Source of the DNA: Candidatus Saccharimonadota bacterium
GTDB taxonomy: Bacteria; Patescibacteriota; Saccharimonadia; Saccharimonadales; Saccharimonadaceae
Reading direction: 5' to 3'
Assembly (NCBI GenBank): GCA_009783235.1
Contig: WRHN01000002.1
Span: forward strand, 1-64,000
Length of the DNA stretch: 64,000 nt
Shown: in pieces, positions 60,764 to 64,000 of the stretch
How the letters are laid out: each line of letters starts with the position of its first letter
Numbering within the stretch: position 1 is the stretch's first letter
Position numbers and translations under genes: made by a program
The notes under the pieces: generated by a model
What the model saw: the letters and a program-made list of their open reading frames with translations, nothing else
The model's database searches: none
What the model was told of the DNA's origin: nothing

Positions 60764-60792
60764 TTGACTTTTTACGGCAAATATGCTACAAT
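60764..60792 (+). promoter_or_regulatory. Promoter of the 192-aa gene
   Basis: TTGACT (60764-60769), 17 nt, TACAAT (60787-60792) with TGC before it. The leader of about 80 nt carries AAAGAGGTG ahead of the ATG. Confidence 0.8.
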
Positions 60793-60877
60793 GGAAGCGT
60801 TATTTTAGGTGGTTGGTGAAATTTACCAAAAATAAGTGCCTTGCATTTTTAGGTCAAAATAGAAAGAGGTGATTTCA

Positions 60878-61456
60878 ATGCTATATTTTTTGCTAGCAGT
60901 AATAATCGTGCTTTTGTACATTTTTGCTGCTAAATCCACTTCGCAACCTGTGATGACGCAGGGTGTCGACAGAGAAGACGCCGTGGAAGATCTTGGGTGT
61001 CTAATGGTGGCGCTTATAGCCTCTCTTATTGCAATTATGATGTTGTCAGTTTTGTTATTGGGAAATCATCGTGACCGCCACGGCATAGAGCGAGTCGAGA
61101 TTTTAGAATCTGAAGAACTTGTTGCTCTAACAGATAATATTGGCACAGAAGGCAGTTTTGTTCTTGGCTCAGGCAAAGTCAAAACCGAACACGTTTACAC
61201 CTATATGGTGAAAAACGAGCGCGGCAATGGCGTCATCCACACAATAAGTGGCGATAATATCGAAATTGACACTAACGACGCAGAGCCGCCACGCATTGAG
61301 TGGCAGAGAGTAATGTTAGAGATAGACCCTGATGATCAATCTATAGTCTATCTGTTGTTCTTCAGGCCAGGGCCCCGTGTTATCCACAAAGAACTCGTGG
61401 TGATTCACGTGCCGCCCGGCGCGATAACGTACGACTACGAAATTAACCTAAAATAA
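60878..61456 (+). CDS. Unknown membrane protein with a soluble beta-rich domain, 192 aa
   Basis: Two N-terminal membrane helices (about 2-18 and 42-63) are followed by about 125 residues rich in alternating hydrophobic and polar residues (likely beta structure), for example EHVYTYMVKNERGNGVIHTI and RVIHKELVVIHVPPGA. I recognise no family. The ATG at 60878 has GAGGTG 6 nt upstream; an in-frame GTG at 60869 is part of that site. It is a single-gene unit between a good promoter and a good terminator. Confidence 0.75.
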   Translation: MLYFLLAVIIVLLYIFAAKSTSQPVMTQGVDREDAVEDLGCLMVALIASLIAIMMLSVLLLGNHRDRHGIERVEILESEELVALTDNIGTEGSFVLGSGKVKTEHVYTYMVKNERGNGVIHTISGDNIEIDTNDAEPPRIEWQRVMLEIDPDDQSIVYLLFFRPGPRVIHKELVVIHVPPGAITYDYEINLK

Positions 61457-61459
61457 CCA

Positions 61460-61491
61460 AAAACCGCCGGAGCAGTTCTCTCGGCGGTTTT
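61460..61491 (+). terminator. Terminator of the 192-aa gene
   Basis: AAAACCGCCG / CGGCGGTTTT, a perfect 10-bp stem with a 12-nt loop, then CTCTTTC. Confidence 0.85.
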
Positions 61492-61520
61492 CTCTTTCTC
61501 TCTTCTTTTGAACGTTAAAT

Positions 61521-61544
61521 CCCCCACGCCGATTGGCGTGGGGG
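61521..61544 (-). terminator. Terminator of the 132-aa gene
   Basis: CCCCCACGCC / GGCGTGGGGG, a perfect 10-bp GC-rich stem with a GATT loop, 20 nt past the stop. The following T-run is short (ATTTAA). Confidence 0.7.
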
Positions 61545-61564
61545 TAGTTGGACAATAGCAACTC

Positions 61565-61963
61565 TTAACTTTGAATAACGAGGATATATCCAGTGCGGTC
61601 TTTAGCGCAGTAAGTTCCCTCAAATGCGCGACCGAAGTGGAAAATGGTTCCAGCTATGTCAAATTCTTTGTTAGACTCGTCCCCACGGGGAGATAAACTC
61701 GTTATATCCAAATAGAGGTCACACATAGCTCTGTGCTCACTAACCTTCACTGCTCTGAATGCCAGTTTCTTTTTGACTGTTCCAGAAAACACATCTTGTA
61801 AGAGCTTGACATCAGGACCGTCAATTATTTGATAATCAGTTTGTTCACGGCGCCTAATACGAGATTGCTCGTTTATATCAAAATTCGCCATAGTAGCGAC
61901 CCACTTTCTGAAAAGTTCTTCTACGTTTGGCTTGCCAATACGCAGACTCACCCCAGTGACCAT
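61565..61963 (-). CDS. Unknown protein, 132 aa
   Basis: Soluble, begins MVTGVSLRIGKPNVEELF; a basic middle (SRIRRREQTDYQII) and a C-terminal half with likely beta strands (GTIFHFGRAFEGTYCAKD). No family is recognised. The ATG at 61963 or the GTG just before it may be used. A strong promoter stands about 30-70 nt upstream and a terminator follows, so it is a single-gene unit. Confidence 0.65.
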   Translation of the reverse strand: MVTGVSLRIGKPNVEELFRKWVATMANFDINEQSRIRRREQTDYQIIDGPDVKLLQDVFSGTVKKKLAFRAVKVSEHRAMCDLYLDITSLSPRGDESNKEFDIAGTIFHFGRAFEGTYCAKDRTGYILVIQS

Positions 61964-62003
61964 CACCAGGAGTTACCACACACAACTGCACAGTAACATA
62001 TTA

Positions 62004-62032
62004 ACTGTATCACACTTTTATAGTTATGTCAA
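62004..62032 (-). promoter_or_regulatory. Promoter of the 132-aa gene
   Basis: Minus-strand TTGACA (62027-62032), 17 nt, TACAGT (62004-62009) with TGA before it. Confidence 0.75.
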
Positions 62033-62039
62033 GTCAAGA

Positions 62040-62504
62040 TTACGATTTCCGGCGCAGATACACCAAATACCAAACCGCGCCCAAGCTCGCCGCCGCCACT
62101 CCTCCAAAAACGTCAAACGGCGTATGCACTAACCCCAAGACGCGCCCTATAGCTACCAGAGCCGCTACCACCAACAGTAGCCAGCTGATTTTTTTAAACT
62201 TGCTCATAAAAATTGCCGCATAAGCCATCACGAACGCCAGCAGCGTATGGTCTGACGGAAAACCTGGGTTAGGGATATAACTAACAATCGGCTCAACACC
62301 TTCTTCTACGAAAGGTCGGACTTGGTTGATTGGCAGCAAGCTCATAATTTTAGCAATCAACAATGCCGTCAGAGCGGCGATTAAAATATAGGTGAATTTT
62401 TCACGACGCTCTTTTTTGCTGATGCCTAGCAGAATAACTGCGGCTACTACTGGCATCATCAAGAACAATAACCAGTCGGCTAAGAATTGCACCGCCGCTA
62501 TCAT
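62040..62504 (-). CDS. PAP2-family membrane phosphatase
   Basis: 154 aa with about five membrane helices. The phosphatase motifs are PSDHTLLAF (PSxH) and GRVLGLVHTPFDVFGG (R-x5-H-x3-D). The first motif (K-x6-RP) is not obvious; PFVEEGVEP precedes. It probably removes phosphate from undecaprenyl pyrophosphate or a phospholipid at the outer face. The start overlaps the end of the P-type ATPase gene by 4 nt. Confidence 0.88.
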   Translation of the reverse strand: MIAAVQFLADWLLFLMMPVVAAVILLGISKKERREKFTYILIAALTALLIAKIMSLLPINQVRPFVEEGVEPIVSYIPNPGFPSDHTLLAFVMAYAAIFMSKFKKISWLLLVVAALVAIGRVLGLVHTPFDVFGGVAAASLGAVWYLVYLRRKS

Positions 62505-64000
62505 TGCTTTTGTTTTGCTCCTGTTTGATCAATTTTTTCCGCTTTTTTGGCGTCTTCACGATTAATTATCAGTTTATAGACTTCGGTAACCGCCAGAACG
62601 GTGAACGCCGTGATAACCAAGACAATCAACAGTTCGCCAATGTTGAGGTCTACCAACTTGAACAAGAATTCGCCGAACGGAGTGAACATGATGATGACTT
62701 GCGCCACCAGCGATATGACGACCGCCAAAAGGAACTTACGGTTACGAACACGATATTTAAAGACGCTAGTGTGCAGCGAACGTACAGTCCAGGCAATGAC
62801 GATTTGAATGAAAATTAGCGTCAAGAACGCCGTGGTGCGGGCATATTCCACCGAATGAGACTGCAACATGAAAGAGTAAATACCAAGAGTGATACCAGAA
62901 GTAACTGTGGCCAAAATCATCACTAGACCGACAGAGCGACGATCGAGAATCGGTGATTTTGGATTATTGGGCGGACGCTTCATAATATTAGAATGGCCTG
63001 GCTCTAGACCAAGCGGAATCACCAGCAGCGTATCGGTGATAAGATTAATCCAAAGGATTTGCACCGCTTCTAGCGGCAGCGGCAGACCAATCAGCAACGC
63101 CCCCAAGGAAACTAGGACTTCACCAGCATTAGTCGAAATAAGATAAACCAGCATACGTTTGATGTTGGTCAGGATAATTCGCGACTCACGAATGCAGTCG
63201 ATAACCGACTTAAAATTGTCGTTCAGCAGCACAATATCACCAGCGTCTTTAGCGATTTGCGAGCCAGAACCCATAGCTATGCCGACGTCGGCCTTAGTGA
63301 GGGCCGGTACATCATTAACGCCATCGCCCGTCATAGCGGTGATTTCAGTCTTCTTTAGAATTTCTAGAATTTTAAATTTTGTCTCTGGAACCACCCGCGC
63401 AAAAACCGAAGCTGCTTTTACTTTTGCGGGCGAAACGGCCTGACGACTAAGTTCTGTGGCATCAAAAATAGCGTCGCTTTTGTCGGCTACTCCAAGTGTA
63501 TGCGCTATATTAAACGCTGTTTCGGCGTGATCGCCAGTAATCATCTTTACGTCGATGCCAGCGTATTTAGCTAATTCAATAGCGTGATGAGCGGTGGAAC
63601 GCAGGGTATCGGCAATACCCACCATACCCAAGAAATCCATTTTGGCGCCTTTTAGCTCTTCAATATTTTCTACTGGTTTTTTCAGATAAACCCGCCCAAA
63701 ACCAATCACTCGCTCACCGCGCCTAGTCATGGCGTGTAGCTCTGACATTGCTTTTTTACGGGCGGTGCGACTCATTCTGGAGTATTTAATCATTTTTTCT
63801 GGTGCGCCCTTGACATAAGCGACCAATTTGCCATTTTTCATATGCCAAACGTTACCAGACATGGTCATCTGATAATTAAACGACAGAACCGCCACAAACT
63901 TGGCTTTTATCTTTTGGTTTTTGACAAATTTATTGAGCGCCACATCAAGCGGGTCGCTGTTTTTGGTTTTCGACTCATTAGTCGACAAGGCTATTTCCTG
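62501..64000 (-). CDS. Cation-transporting P-type ATPase, C-terminal part (cut by window end)
   Basis: The frame is open through the right edge, so the first half of the protein lies outside. The visible part (about 500 aa) holds the nucleotide-binding motif KGAPEKM, the phosphatase-domain motifs MITGDHAETA and MTGDGVNDVPAL, then about six membrane helices (NAGEVLVSLGALLIG, ILWINLITDTLLVIPLGLEP). The ILWINLITD motif of the sixth helix is typical of type II (calcium/sodium-potassium-like) pumps. The DKTGT phosphorylation site must lie upstream. A TTG at 63988 is not the start. Confidence 0.93.
   Translation of the reverse strand, partial: QEIALSTNESKTKNSDPLDVALNKFVKNQKIKAKFVAVLSFNYQMTMSGNVWHMKNGKLVAYVKGAPEKMIKYSRMSRTARKKAMSELHAMTRRGERVIGFGRVYLKKPVENIEELKGAKMDFLGMVGIADTLRSTAHHAIELAKYAGIDVKMITGDHAETAFNIAHTLGVADKSDAIFDATELSRQAVSPAKVKAASVFARVVPETKFKILEILKKTEITAMTGDGVNDVPALTKADVGIAMGSGSQIAKDAGDIVLLNDNFKSVIDCIRESRIILTNIKRMLVYLISTNAGEVLVSLGALLIGLPLPLEAVQILWINLITDTLLVIPLGLEPGHSNIMKRPPNNPKSPILDRRSVGLVMILATVTSGITLGIYSFMLQSHSVEYARTTAFLTLIFIQIVIAWTVRSLHTSVFKYRVRNRKFLLAVVISLVAQVIIMFTPFGEFLFKLVDLNIGELLIVLVITAFTVLAVTEVYKLIINREDAKKAEKIDQTGAKQKQ

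Overview
The window looks like a chromosome segment of a small-genome fermentative bacterium of the Candidate Phyla Radiation (Patescibacteria), most likely Saccharibacteria-like. This is inferred from gene content and gene size, not from a marker-gene tree. Supporting points: a complete non-oxidative pentose phosphate plus phosphoketolase block, several minimal proteins (UvrC without a helix-hairpin-helix end, a half-length TsaB, DnaJ without its zinc centre, a DNA ligase without its zinc-finger cysteines), lysine-rich tails, and dense operons with overlapping ends. UGA is used as a stop (for example in the 51-aa gene at 31843 and the DedA gene at 40304), so this is not a UGA-glycine lineage. 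I saw no insertion sequence, prophage, CRISPR array or replication origin.

Layout. 1-13.1 kb: start of a divergent gene, a class A penicillin-binding protein, transaldolase, then a minus-strand operon running from 13055 to 4242 (two small membrane proteins, RpiB, Rpe, transketolase N half, a beta-lactamase-fold hydrolase, transketolase C half, phosphoketolase, acetate kinase). With the enolase and D-2-hydroxyacid dehydrogenase at 51.4-53.7 kb this gives heterolactic fermentation: xylulose-5-P to acetyl-P, acetate and ATP, plus glyceraldehyde-3-P towards D-lactate. 13.1-25.3 kb: a tailed aquaporin, RmuC and ComEC on divergent promoters, TatD, an M16 peptidase, a cysteine desulfurase, RecX, TsaB and SecA. 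25.4-32.1 kb: a RimK-type ligase, an aspartic-protease-like partner, a MATCAP/QEGLA-type metallopeptidase, DnaJ under a CIRCE site, the rpsF-ssb-rpsR operon, a UbiB-like kinase with a frameshift, and tRNA-Pro. 32.2-34.6 kb: a peroxide/iron defence operon (PerR/Fur regulator, rubrerythrin, rubredoxin-FMN fusion) behind an inverted-repeat operator. 34.6-39.6 kb: peptide-binding protein, SecG, UvrC, and an MFS exporter behind a leader-peptide attenuator. 39.6-48.8 kb: DedA, a GH13 enzyme, an rRNA/tRNA methyltransferase, two mini-genes behind a structured leader, two cysteine-peptidase-like proteins, LigA, HtpX and LemA. 49-64 kb: tRNA-Leu, tRNA-Cys, a slipin, RarA, Eno, a dehydrogenase, the rpmF-nusB-nudix-rnc-pheS-pheT operon, a LysM/CHAP wall hydrolase, and a P-type ATPase cut by the window end.

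Two regulatory themes stand out. First, about fifteen genes have an extended -10 box (TGnTAnAAT) ending only 6-10 nt before the start codon, which predicts leaderless mRNAs. Second, the MFS exporter at 38.1-39.2 kb sits behind a 30-codon leader ORF with four RNA segments that can pair 1:2/3:4 (terminator) or 2:3 (antiterminator), the signature of ribosome-stalling attenuation as in antibiotic-induced resistance genes.

All calls come from reading the sequence and from recall of protein families. No database search, folding program or alignment was run.
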